Origin: a bacterium
GTDB taxonomy: Bacteria > Bacillota > Bacilli > Lactobacillales > Streptococcaceae
NCBI GenBank assembly: GCA_905221035.1
Contig: CAJNBP010000003.1
Location: 1-64,000, forward strand
Reading direction: 5' to 3'
Length of the DNA stretch: 64,000 bases
The notes beneath the pieces were generated by a model that had not been told where the DNA came from, did no database searches, and was given only the letters and a program-made list of their open reading frames with translations. The translations under genes and the position numbers were made by a program. This document shows, piece by piece, positions 8,476-17,349 of the stretch. The first letter of the stretch is position 1. The number at the start of each line of letters is the position of its first letter.

Positions 8476-8645
8476 AATCGATTTCCTTTTCTAATTCTAC
8501 TGCTTCCATTCTACCATAATTTGAAAGAGGTTGCAGATATTTTCCATGATTAAGTTTTTTTATCGCAACTATAAAAAATATATATTGGTTCATCAAGAAA
8601 GTTTCTGATAAACTAGCAAGTACTTTACATTTGAATGGAGACATT

Positions 8646-9446
8646 ATGAAAAAATTTAGCCTTTTACTACTCATCCTCCCATTTTTAGTTGCCTGTGGAA
8701 ATCAAGCCACACCCAAAGAGACCAGCTCTCAAAAGACAATTGTCGTTGCTACAGCTGGCGATGTGCCACCATTTGACTACGAAGACAAGGGCAATCTGAC
8801 AGGCTTCGATATCGAAGTTCTAAAAGCGGTGGATGAAAAACTCAGTGACTACGAGATTCAATTCCAAAGAACTGCCTGGGAAAGTATCTTTCCAGGGCTT
8901 GATTCTGGTCACTATCAGGCTGCAGCCAACAACTTGAGTTACACAAAAGAGCGTGCTGAAAAATACCTCTACTCACTTCCAATTTCGAACAACCCCCTCG
9001 TCCTCGTCAGCAACAAGAAAAATCCCTTGCCTTCACTTGACCAAATTGCTGGCAAAACAACGCAAGAGGATACCGGAACCTCTAACGCTCAATTCATCAA
9101 TAACTGGAATCAAAAACACACTGACAATCCTGCTACAATTGATTTTTCTGGTGAGGATATCGGCAAACGAATCCTTGACCTTTCTAACGGTGAATTTGAT
9201 TTCCTAGTTTTTGACAAGGTATCCGTTCAAAAGATTATCAAGGATCGTGGTTTGGACCTTTCGGTTGTTGACTTGCCTTCTGCCGATAGTCCTAGCAATT
9301 ATATCGTTTTCTCAAGTGACCAAAAAGAGTTTAAAGAAAAATTTGATAAAGCGCTTAAAGAACTCTATCAAGATGGAACCCTTGAAAAACTCAGCAACAC
9401 TTATCTAGGTGGCTCTTACCTACCAGATCAATCTCAGTTACAATAA
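8646..9446 (+). CDS. Amino acid ABC transporter substrate-binding lipoprotein
   Basis: A 266-residue extracellular binding protein of the polar amino-acid family (SBP_bac_3). The signal peptide ends in lipobox LVAC (Cys17), and the mature part starts near VVATAGDVPPFDYED, the usual ligand-site opening. The ATG at 8646 has GGAG five bases upstream; an upstream TTG in frame is rejected. No permease or ATPase gene is adjacent, so it must use components encoded elsewhere, possibly the operon at 19.7 kb. Confidence 0.9.
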   Translation: MKKFSLLLLILPFLVACGNQATPKETSSQKTIVVATAGDVPPFDYEDKGNLTGFDIEVLKAVDEKLSDYEIQFQRTAWESIFPGLDSGHYQAAANNLSYTKERAEKYLYSLPISNNPLVLVSNKKNPLPSLDQIAGKTTQEDTGTSNAQFINNWNQKHTDNPATIDFSGEDIGKRILDLSNGEFDFLVFDKVSVQKIIKDRGLDLSVVDLPSADSPSNYIVFSSDQKEFKEKFDKALKELYQDGTLEKLSNTYLGGSYLPDQSQLQ

Positions 9447-9457
9447 GATATATAAAA

Positions 9458-9483
9458 GCGATTGGACTAGCCAATCGTTTTTA
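9458..9483. terminator. Bidirectional terminator between the binding-protein gene and uvrC
   Basis: CGATTGG and CCAATCG arms with a TTTTT run on the plus strand. On the minus strand the T-run is weaker. It serves the plus-strand gene and probably also uvrC. Confidence 0.8.
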
Positions 9484-9513
9484 GTTTGTACAATTCTATT
9501 AAGAAGGCTCCCT

Positions 9514-11355
9514 TTAATCATGTCCTGTATCTGTTTGATAATCTACACTCTTTTCCGCCACTTGAGCCAACTCCACTTCTCCCTGCGGGTTCAACTTTCT
9601 TTGCACAGCCTCTGCAACAGCTCTAGGTACTCCAACTTCGACAATTTCATCCACACTGGCTTCCTTGATCTTAGTCAAAGACTTGAAATGCTTCATGAGA
9701 TTCTGCTTGCGTTTAGGTCCCAGACCTTCAATCCCATCCAATTGTGATGAAAAGGAATTTTTCGAGCGCAGTTGGCGATGGAAAGTGATGGCAAAACGGT
9801 GCACCTCATCTTGGATACGTTGGAGAAGGAAAAATTCCTGAGAATTGCGAGACAACTCCACCACCTCAAGCGGATCTCCAAAGAGCAATTCATGGGTTTG
9901 GTGCTTGTCATTCTTTTGCAGACCTGCAATTGGAATATCCAAGCCCAGCTCCTCTTGGATGACCTGCTTGGCGATATTGACTTGACCTTGCCCCCCATCA
10001 ATGACAATCAAATCTGGCGGAGTCAAAGCCTCACGTTGTACTCGGCCATAACGTCTGCGGATAACCTCACGCATACTAGCATAGTCATCTGGTCCAACCA
10101 CAGTCTTGATTTTGTACTTACGGTAGTCCTTCTTACTGGGCTTGCCGTTGACAAAGACCACCATTGCCGAGACAGGACTAGTTCCCATGATATTGGAGTT
10201 GTCGAAGGATTCGATACGGACTGGAGTCGGGATTTGGAGCAAGCGTCCTAGATTTTCAATAGCTCCTTGGGTCTTTTCGACAGATTTCTCTAGCAGATTG
10301 AACTTCTGCTCCAGACTAACACGAGCATTTTTTATGGCTAGATTGACCAGTTGTTTTTTCTCTCCACGCTGGGGTTTGAGAATCTTGGTATCCACCAAAG
10401 CCTTAACGGCTTCTTCATCAATATCCTGCGGAATCAGCACCTCATTAGGAACCAGATGAGATTTTTCTTGATAAAATTGTCCTACATAGGTCAAGAAGTC
10501 CTCATCCGGATCATTGTAATAGGGGAAAAGATTGACATCACGCTCAATGAGCTTGCCCTGACGAACAAAGAAAACCTGAACACACATCCAGCCCTTATCC
10601 ACATAGTAACCAAATACGTCCCTATTTTGCAAATCTTTCGCCATAACCCGTTGCTTGGTCCGAAGCGTTCCAATGGCCTGAATCAAGTCGCGATATTCCG
10701 CCGCACGTTCAAACTCCATACTTTGAGCTGCCTTTGCCATCTTCCCCTTGAGGTCATCGATGATTTTGTCATCCTGTCCTTTTAGGAAATCAGAAACCTC
10801 CTGGGCCATGGACTTGAAATAAGCCTCATCCTTCTTACAGATGGTGTGGGCCATACATTGGCCGATATGGTAGTAAAAACAGACCTTAGACGGTGGATTG
10901 GTACACTTACGAAAAGGGAAAATCCGATCCAGTAGTCGCTTAATTTCATTGGCTGCCCCCACATCTGGATAAGGGCCAAAATAAAGACCACCGTCCTTTT
11001 TGACCTGACGGGTGATAATCAAACGAGGATAGCGCTCATTAGTGATTTTGATGAATGGATAGGACTTATCATCCTTGAGCATGATATTGTATTTAGGCTT
11101 ATTTTCCTTGATCAGGTTGATTTCTAGGAGAAGGGCCTCAATATTAGACTCCGTAACAATAAATTCAAAATCTACAATCTCAGACACCAAGGCCTCTGTC
11201 TTGGTATCGTGACTCCCACGGAAATAGGATCGCACGCGGTTACGCAGATTTTTAGCCTTTCCTACATAGATAATGGTGCCGTTTTTATCCTTGTGAATGT
11301 AGCAACCAGGGCTGGTCGGCAAGAGCTCTAGTTTTGATTTAATCAAGTTATTCAT
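9514..11355 (-). CDS. uvrC: Excinuclease ABC subunit C
   Basis: UvrC makes both incisions in nucleotide excision repair after UvrA/UvrB find the lesion. Domains in order: GIY-YIG nuclease (about 15-95, with [20 protein letters not shown]), a cysteine cluster, a UVR UvrB-binding motif near 200-235, an RNase H-like nuclease domain (SFDNSN, IDGGQGQ) and C-terminal helix-hairpin-helix. The length of 613 is normal. The start is six bases after the promoter -10, so the mRNA may be leaderless. Confidence 0.96.
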   Translation of the reverse strand: MNNLIKSKLELLPTSPGCYIHKDKNGTIIYVGKAKNLRNRVRSYFRGSHDTKTEALVSEIVDFEFIVTESNIEALLLEINLIKENKPKYNIMLKDDKSYPFIKITNERYPRLIITRQVKKDGGLYFGPYPDVGAANEIKRLLDRIFPFRKCTNPPSKVCFYYHIGQCMAHTICKKDEAYFKSMAQEVSDFLKGQDDKIIDDLKGKMAKAAQSMEFERAAEYRDLIQAIGTLRTKQRVMAKDLQNRDVFGYYVDKGWMCVQVFFVRQGKLIERDVNLFPYYNDPDEDFLTYVGQFYQEKSHLVPNEVLIPQDIDEEAVKALVDTKILKPQRGEKKQLVNLAIKNARVSLEQKFNLLEKSVEKTQGAIENLGRLLQIPTPVRIESFDNSNIMGTSPVSAMVVFVNGKPSKKDYRKYKIKTVVGPDDYASMREVIRRRYGRVQREALTPPDLIVIDGGQGQVNIAKQVIQEELGLDIPIAGLQKNDKHQTHELLFGDPLEVVELSRNSQEFFLLQRIQDEVHRFAITFHRQLRSKNSFSSQLDGIEGLGPKRKQNLMKHFKSLTKIKEASVDEIVEVGVPRAVAEAVQRKLNPQGEVELAQVAEKSVDYQTDTGHD

Positions 11356-11361
11356 AGTTCC

Positions 11362-11367
11362 ATTATA
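11362..11367 (-). promoter_or_regulatory. uvrC promoter, extended -10 next to the start codon
   Basis: TGCTATAAT on the minus strand. Only GGAACT separates the -10 hexamer from ATG, so the expected transcription start is the A of the start codon. Confidence 0.65.
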
Positions 11368-11368
11368 G

Positions 11369-11397
11369 CAAAAAAGTAGGGAAAGATAGTCCCCTAC
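11369..11397 (-). terminator. Terminator overlapping the end of the metzincin gene
   Basis: GTAGGG(G) and CCCTAC arms on the minus strand followed by six T. The first arm includes the TAG stop codon of the gene at 11394. Confidence 0.8.
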
Positions 11398-12095
11398 TCA
11401 TTGGTCTCATATAATTTTCGAAGGTTTGCAACATCCTCTTCCTGAATACCATAAAAGGAACCAGCTGGTTGCATCACAGACTTCTCATCTGTATGGTCCA
11501 AGCCAATCGCATGCCCCAACTCATGTTCTGCCGTATGGACAATGCGCTCATAGGAATAACCATAGTCAGGATTGGATAGATAATAGTGATTCAGACGTAC
11601 CGTTACGGATAAGTATTGCCCTGTTAAGAGATTGGTCTGACTTTCCGCCTCTCCTGCCACAGGGGTGCCTCCGTCATTCATCTCAGTAGCCAAGATATCT
11701 GCCTTGCTAGTCTCAGTCACGATTTCAAAGTTAAAAATACCAGTTTGATTCCAGTTATGGATCGCTTCTACATAAGCCTCTTGAAAGCGTGAATCCATCT
11801 GGGAGTCCAAGTGAATACGAGCAGAGGCCTGCGACCACCTTCCTTCAGAGTGTTGGTGGCTATCTGTCTGGCTTAACTTAGGAAGTTGCCCTGTTTTTTC
11901 CCATTGGTCAATACTTTGTTGACCAATCTTTACCGACCGCTCTGCTTGCTTTAGCGCTCCTTGAAAATCTCCGTTAAGATACCAGAGAAATCCAAAAGCA
12001 AGACCACATAAGAGAACAACTATCCAAACCAGGCGCCAAAACAAACGCCAAATAAAAGAACAGAAAGCTCCTATCAAACGAAAAAGCCAGCGCAT
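11394..12095 (-). CDS. Membrane-anchored matrixin-like zinc protease
   Basis: 233 residues with an N-terminal membrane anchor (about 10-40) and an extracellular metzincin domain: [11 protein letters not shown] (191-201, zinc ligands His191, His195, His201, catalytic Glu192) followed by SVMQP (206-210), a Met-turn. The ATG at 12095 is preceded by GGTGGAGG; an upstream TTG is rejected. It lies between murN and uvrC in the same direction. The substrate is unknown; the anchor and neighbours suggest a surface or envelope target, which is inference. Confidence 0.8.
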   Translation of the reverse strand: MRWLFRLIGAFCSFIWRLFWRLVWIVVLLCGLAFGFLWYLNGDFQGALKQAERSVKIGQQSIDQWEKTGQLPKLSQTDSHQHSEGRWSQASARIHLDSQMDSRFQEAYVEAIHNWNQTGIFNFEIVTETSKADILATEMNDGGTPVAGEAESQTNLLTGQYLSVTVRLNHYYLSNPDYGYSYERIVHTAEHELGHAIGLDHTDEKSVMQPAGSFYGIQEEDVANLRKLYETNE

Positions 12096-12173
12096 GTTCC
12101 TCCACCTTTCTAGCAAATAAAATTTATTTTACTAAAACAAGCTGAAAGAAAACTAAATACTGGCTTTTTCATC

Positions 12174-13340
12174 TTAACGTCCTACTATTTTTTTGAGTAA
12201 CTGAATAGCTTTGTATTTTAAAGGCGATGGATGATAACGGAAAGTCCCTGATTTACGTACAATATAGCCATTAAAATTTTGTTTAAAACGCAAAACACCA
12301 TCACTACCATCAAAAATTCCTTGAATCCCTAGGAAGTTGTATTGATGGATGTTTCGTTGCATTGTCTGCTTCATCGCATGATATTGAAGTAAAAATGGAG
12401 CTGAGAACTTCTGATACTCTGCGTACGACCCACCAAACAAGTAGGTTGCCTCTGTATTTGTGTAGATTATCAAAGCACAAGCTAGAGCAACATTGCCAGA
12501 CTCACTATCCAAGCTAGTTAGAAAATCTTTTTTCTTTTGCAAGGCTTGATATTGCTGATGAAATTGTTTCGACTTCTTGTCAAGACTAGCCATCTTCACA
12601 TTTAAAGCATCTATGGACTGTTGCGGATTGACTTCAGCAATTAGGAAATCCGCCTTATCTCCAAACAGATCATACAATTTAAAGTAATAATCTAAATTCT
12701 TATCCTCAAAACCTTGTCTTTTACCTGTTTCTTCAATAATTTTTTTAAACGTTGGAATTTCTTCCCGTTCTGCATTGCGAATAAGAATATTAAAATCAAA
12801 GGCTGACTGAATGTTGCGAATACTATTTTTATTAAAGGATTTCAATAAGGAAACAGCATCATAATCTTGCAAATCTTTGATGTAATGCCAGCTGACTTCT
12901 CCATTAGGATAACCTGTTGTCAATCCATCAAATTGATAATCTAAATCAGTCAAATCTTGAATAATACTTTTTTTCTCAGTATCTATTGGATTACCTTCAC
13001 TATCAAAAGTTTGATAAGTTTCATAAGTTTTTACAAGCAACTCTAATACACCATTTTGCTTGGCATATTCTTTTAACTCTTCATAAAAAACTGGGAGGGC
13101 ATCTTGTTGGGTATAAATCGGCCCCGAATTGATCTCCATATGTAGGCCACCCAGCATGGGCAAGCTATAAACCAGAGCTGCAACTTGAATTTCTCCTTCT
13201 TGTTTCAAAGCAAGATAAACAATTCGAGCCCCTCTTTTTTCTAACAAGTCCCCCATTTGAACAGATTGCATAAAGGAACGAGAAGAAACCTGATCAGAAT
13301 AAGCCTGAAACTCTTCTCTCGTGAGTGTAATTAGTGCCAT
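12174..13340 (-). CDS. murN: Branched-peptide aminoacyltransferase MurN (FemABX family)
   Basis: MurN adds the second residue (alanine) of the dipeptide cross-bridge to lipid II, using aminoacyl-tRNA, at the inner face of the membrane. The ends of the protein look like pneumococcal MurN as I remember it (VSSRSFMQSVQMGDLLEKRG near the start; a C-terminal LKYKAIQLLKKIVGR). The middle (about 150-310, including the coiled-coil arm) does not, and the protein is 388 rather than about 410 residues. It lies four bases after murM. Confidence 0.9.
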   Translation of the reverse strand: MALITLTREEFQAYSDQVSSRSFMQSVQMGDLLEKRGARIVYLALKQEGEIQVAALVYSLPMLGGLHMEINSGPIYTQQDALPVFYEELKEYAKQNGVLELLVKTYETYQTFDSEGNPIDTEKKSIIQDLTDLDYQFDGLTTGYPNGEVSWHYIKDLQDYDAVSLLKSFNKNSIRNIQSAFDFNILIRNAEREEIPTFKKIIEETGKRQGFEDKNLDYYFKLYDLFGDKADFLIAEVNPQQSIDALNVKMASLDKKSKQFHQQYQALQKKKDFLTSLDSESGNVALACALIIYTNTEATYLFGGSYAEYQKFSAPFLLQYHAMKQTMQRNIHQYNFLGIQGIFDGSDGVLRFKQNFNGYIVRKSGTFRYHPSPLKYKAIQLLKKIVGR

Positions 13341-13344
13341 ATAC

Positions 13345-14565
13345 TTACTTTCTATGTTTTTTTCTTAATGTTTTACGGAAATCAAGAGCCAGCCTTAACA
13401 AAGGATAGAGAGGATGGGTAGGCATTGTAAATTCACCCAAGTATTCTTCAATCGTTGGATTAAAATTAGCTTTAAAACGATAGAGTCCACCATCTAAAGC
13501 ATTCTCGACGCCTCCTAAATTTTGCCATAAAATGCCACGTTCAAAGGAATATCGAGCTGTCTCATACCAAGTCAAAATAGGAGCTTTATAACGTCTAAAA
13601 TCTTCATCCATTCCTGCGTATAGATTGACAGAAGTTTGTCCGAATTCTAAAGTCAAGGTAGCCGCTAAGGGAACTCTTGCTTGACCTGCATCCATATATT
13701 CCTGCAGGAAAGTCAATTCCTCTAACAAACGTTCTTTTTCCTTCTTCTGCGCTTCTACTTTTGAAGTTCGAGTCGACTCAGTAAACGTCTCTTCCAAAGC
13801 TCTGTTTTTCGCTAACTGTTCTTCTAATTCTTGCGAACGTTTAGAGACATCCAAGGTTGCCAAGGTGATGTAGGCCTTGTCCTTAAAATTATCTAACAAC
13901 TTTTTATAATAGGCTTCATTCCTCAAATGAATCTCTTTCCGCTTCTCGGTTTTTTTCATCAAAAAGGAAAAGGACTCCAATAATTCAGTTCCACCAAATT
14001 GAACCTCTACACCCTTATTCCGTGCTGTTCGAATAGCCTGTTTTGTTGACTTGGAAAGTTTAGCTTCTTCAAAATTTTCCTTGTATATTTTCGCCTGAAT
14101 ACGAGGCTGAATGGTGTCCCCCATTTCCTCTGTTTTTCCTGACCACCTTACTCCCATTTGTTGCAAACTATCAATAATAGTCAGATTTTCAGGATATTCT
14201 GTCTTTTCCTGATTGATTAAACTTTGAGACAGGCAAATACTTGGATCAAAAGTCACAAAAATAGCTCTCCTGCTACGAGCATAAGACTTAATGGACTGAA
14301 TGACAAAACTCAAGAGTTCCGTATCCCTATAATCCAATATAGGTCCTCTTGGGACGTAAAACATTTTATAGCCTAACGGAAGAGCTCTAATCAAAATACT
14401 AGCTGTCGCCAGTAATTTTTCTTCCCTGTAGACACCAAACTTCTCATGTTCCCAATCAGACTTAACTTCCTCCCAAGCACTACTTTGTAATACATTGGCT
14501 AATTCATGTTCTTTGACAAACTGATCATATTCTAATGTGGGAATGCCAATTTGATAACGGTACAT
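13345..14565 (-). CDS. murM: Serine/alanine-adding enzyme MurM (FemABX family)
   Basis: MurM transfers the first residue (Ser or Ala, from its tRNA) to the lysine of lipid II. This makes branched muropeptides and influences beta-lactam resistance in pneumococci. It has 406 residues, as in pneumococcus, with two GNAT-like subdomains and a helical coiled-coil arm (about 245-300, rich in Lys and Glu). It is the first gene of murM-murN, with AGGA upstream of ATG and a promoter at 14599-14626. Which amino acid this allele prefers cannot be read reliably here. Confidence 0.94.
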   Translation of the reverse strand: MYRYQIGIPTLEYDQFVKEHELANVLQSSAWEEVKSDWEHEKFGVYREEKLLATASILIRALPLGYKMFYVPRGPILDYRDTELLSFVIQSIKSYARSRRAIFVTFDPSICLSQSLINQEKTEYPENLTIIDSLQQMGVRWSGKTEEMGDTIQPRIQAKIYKENFEEAKLSKSTKQAIRTARNKGVEVQFGGTELLESFSFLMKKTEKRKEIHLRNEAYYKKLLDNFKDKAYITLATLDVSKRSQELEEQLAKNRALEETFTESTRTSKVEAQKKEKERLLEELTFLQEYMDAGQARVPLAATLTLEFGQTSVNLYAGMDEDFRRYKAPILTWYETARYSFERGILWQNLGGVENALDGGLYRFKANFNPTIEEYLGEFTMPTHPLYPLLRLALDFRKTLRKKHRK

Positions 14566-14598
14566 TTCCTACTCTCTTTCCTCCAGTATCTTACTACT

Positions 14599-14626
14599 AT
14601 TCTACTACTTTCGTTTGAAAAGTCTA
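14599..14626 (-). promoter_or_regulatory. murM-murN promoter
   Basis: Minus strand: TAGACT (14621-14626), a 16-base spacer and TAGAAT (14599-14604), about 35 bases before the murM start. Confidence 0.6.
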
Positions 14627-14672
14627 GTGAAAACATATTTTATTTTAGTTCTCCCCTATGCTGAAGTTCAAA

Positions 14673-15470
<798 letters not shown>

Positions 15471-15477
15471 CTATAAG

Positions 15478-15502
15478 AAAAAGCCGAAATTCGACTTTCT
15501 CT
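15478..15502 (-). terminator. Terminator after RNase J2 gene
   Basis: AAGTCGA and TCGGCTT arms (one G-U pair) on the minus strand, followed by five T. Confidence 0.65.
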
Positions 15503-15518
15503 CTATTTATTTCAACAA

Positions 15519-17180
15519 TTATTTTGCTTCCATGACTACTGGTAAAATAGCTGGACGACGCTTGGTTTGATCAAAGAGGTACTTGGTCAGATTATCACGA
15601 ACCTTCCCTTTGAGATCTGCCCAGTCAAAGTCATCGCCTTGAAGATAGTCTTCTACCGTCTGGTTAATCAATTCTGAACTTTCACGGAGAATATCGCGAC
15701 TCTTCTTGAGATAAACAAATCCACGCGTGTGAACACGGGCCTTGGCCACAATTTTCTTCTCACGACGATTGACTGTGATTGCGACGATGAAAATGCCATC
15801 TTCTGACAAGACCTTACGGTCACGAAGAACCACATTTCCAACATCACCAATAGCATTCCCGTCAATCAAGACATCGCCTGCCGAAACTGCGCCAGCTGGG
15901 ACAAAGTCCCCATTCTCATAAGCCATGCTGGTTCCCTTTTTAGGGATAAAAATGCGTTCTGGCAACATACCAACAGCCATAGCAGCCTTAGCATGGGCAT
16001 CCAACTCACGGTATTCCCCTTGAATTGGGAAGAGATACTTGGGTTGCAAGAGATTGATCATCAACTGCAAATCACGCGCATTTCCGTGACCTGACACACG
16101 CAAGCTTTGGGTGATCAATTTGACAACACCGCCAGCTTGATAAATCATGTTTTCCACACGCGCCATAACTGCTTCTTTGGCGATAGACGGAGTGGTTACG
16201 ATATAAACTAGGTCACCGTCCTTGATTTCCACATAACGGTGGCGACCAATCGACATCTTGCGAAGACCGTTGATAGGCTCACCCATACGACCTGTCTCAA
16301 GAATAATCAACTCATGGTCCTCAAAACGAGACATATCTTTTGGCTTAATCAAAAGATTTTCGTTAGCTAGAGACAATTTCTTGAGGCGAATAGCAGTGCG
16401 GACGATATTTTCAATATCAAACCCTGTCAAGACCACACGACGGCCTGTTGCATCCGCAGCGTCAAACACCTGCTGGATACGAGAGAGGTTGCTGGCTACC
16501 GCCGCAACGATGATACGACCATCCCAATCTGCAATAGTTTGAGTGATTTCGTCCCCAACTTCACTTTCGCTAGCCACCTGAATATTGCTATCTGCATTGG
16601 CTGAGTCACTGAGAAGAGCTAGAACTCCGTCACGACCGATTTCTGCCAAACGAGCGAAGTCTGTCGCATAAGATTCGCTAGCTGTTTGGTCAAATTTGAA
16701 GTCACCTGTATAAACGATGCTACCTTCAGCCGTCTTCAAGACCACACCCAGACTCTCTGGGATAGAGTGGGTCGTACGGAAGAAGGACACTACAGTCCCT
16801 CCAAAATCAATCTCCGTATTCTCATCAATGACATGAAAATCATTGAATTTCTTAACTGTGTCATTCCCCTTGACAAAGAGTTTGGCCAACTCAATGGTCA
16901 GCTCAGACCCAAATACAGGCACCTTGGCTTCAGCCAAGAGATAAGGCAGAGCACCAATGGCATCTGCATGGCCGTGGGTCAAGAAGACCCCAGCGATACG
17001 ATCGCTATTTTCAAAAAGGTAATCCATATTTGGAATGACGACATCCACCCCTAGTTGTTCATTTTCAGGATATTTCAGACCTGCATCCAAAACGAAAATA
17101 GACCCATCGATTTCAGCGATATACATATTTTTCCCGTTTTCACGTACACCACCAAGTGTTGTTAAACTGATATTACTCAT
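15519..17180 (-). CDS. rnjB: Ribonuclease J2
   Basis: A 553-residue metallo-beta-lactamase/beta-CASP ribonuclease that works in a complex with RNase J1 in mRNA decay and rRNA maturation. The metal motif is HGHADA (69-74): the final His of the usual HxHxDH is Ala, which separates J2 from the catalytically stronger J1. The beta-CASP region and the C-terminal domain are complete. AGGAGG-like sites precede ATG, and a TATAAT lies about 90 bases upstream. Confidence 0.92.
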   Translation of the reverse strand: MSNISLTTLGGVRENGKNMYIAEIDGSIFVLDAGLKYPENEQLGVDVVIPNMDYLFENSDRIAGVFLTHGHADAIGALPYLLAEAKVPVFGSELTIELAKLFVKGNDTVKKFNDFHVIDENTEIDFGGTVVSFFRTTHSIPESLGVVLKTAEGSIVYTGDFKFDQTASESYATDFARLAEIGRDGVLALLSDSANADSNIQVASESEVGDEITQTIADWDGRIIVAAVASNLSRIQQVFDAADATGRRVVLTGFDIENIVRTAIRLKKLSLANENLLIKPKDMSRFEDHELIILETGRMGEPINGLRKMSIGRHRYVEIKDGDLVYIVTTPSIAKEAVMARVENMIYQAGGVVKLITQSLRVSGHGNARDLQLMINLLQPKYLFPIQGEYRELDAHAKAAMAVGMLPERIFIPKKGTSMAYENGDFVPAGAVSAGDVLIDGNAIGDVGNVVLRDRKVLSEDGIFIVAITVNRREKKIVAKARVHTRGFVYLKKSRDILRESSELINQTVEDYLQGDDFDWADLKGKVRDNLTKYLFDQTKRRPAILPVVMEAK

Positions 17181-17270
17181 TTTTCCTCCGAAAGCTTAAT
17201 TTATCTTGATTATAGGGTTGCTTGCCCTTTTATTCTAAAAGCACTACTTTTAGCCGAACCTTTTCCTACC

Positions 17271-17276
17271 ATTATA
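17271..17276 (-). promoter_or_regulatory. rnjB promoter, extended -10
   Basis: TGGTATAAT on the minus strand, giving a leader of about 85 bases. A second TATAAT (plus-strand ATTATA at 17209-17214) lies nearer the gene and may be an alternative start site. Confidence 0.55.
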
Positions 17277-17315
17277 CCATTTTTTTGATGATTTTCAAAA
17301 TGAAGATTTGTTTTC

Positions 17316-17342
17316 AAAAAAGAGCTGGTTGCCCAACTCTTT
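17316..17342 (-). terminator. recJ terminator
   Basis: AAAGAGTTGG and CCAGCTCTTT arms around GCAA on the minus strand, followed by a T-run. Confidence 0.85.
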
Positions 17343-17349
17343 CCTACAT

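Noticed and set aside
9772..10785. Plus-strand frames up to 159 residues opposite uvrC
   Set aside because: Antisense shadows without ribosome-binding sites or family resemblance.
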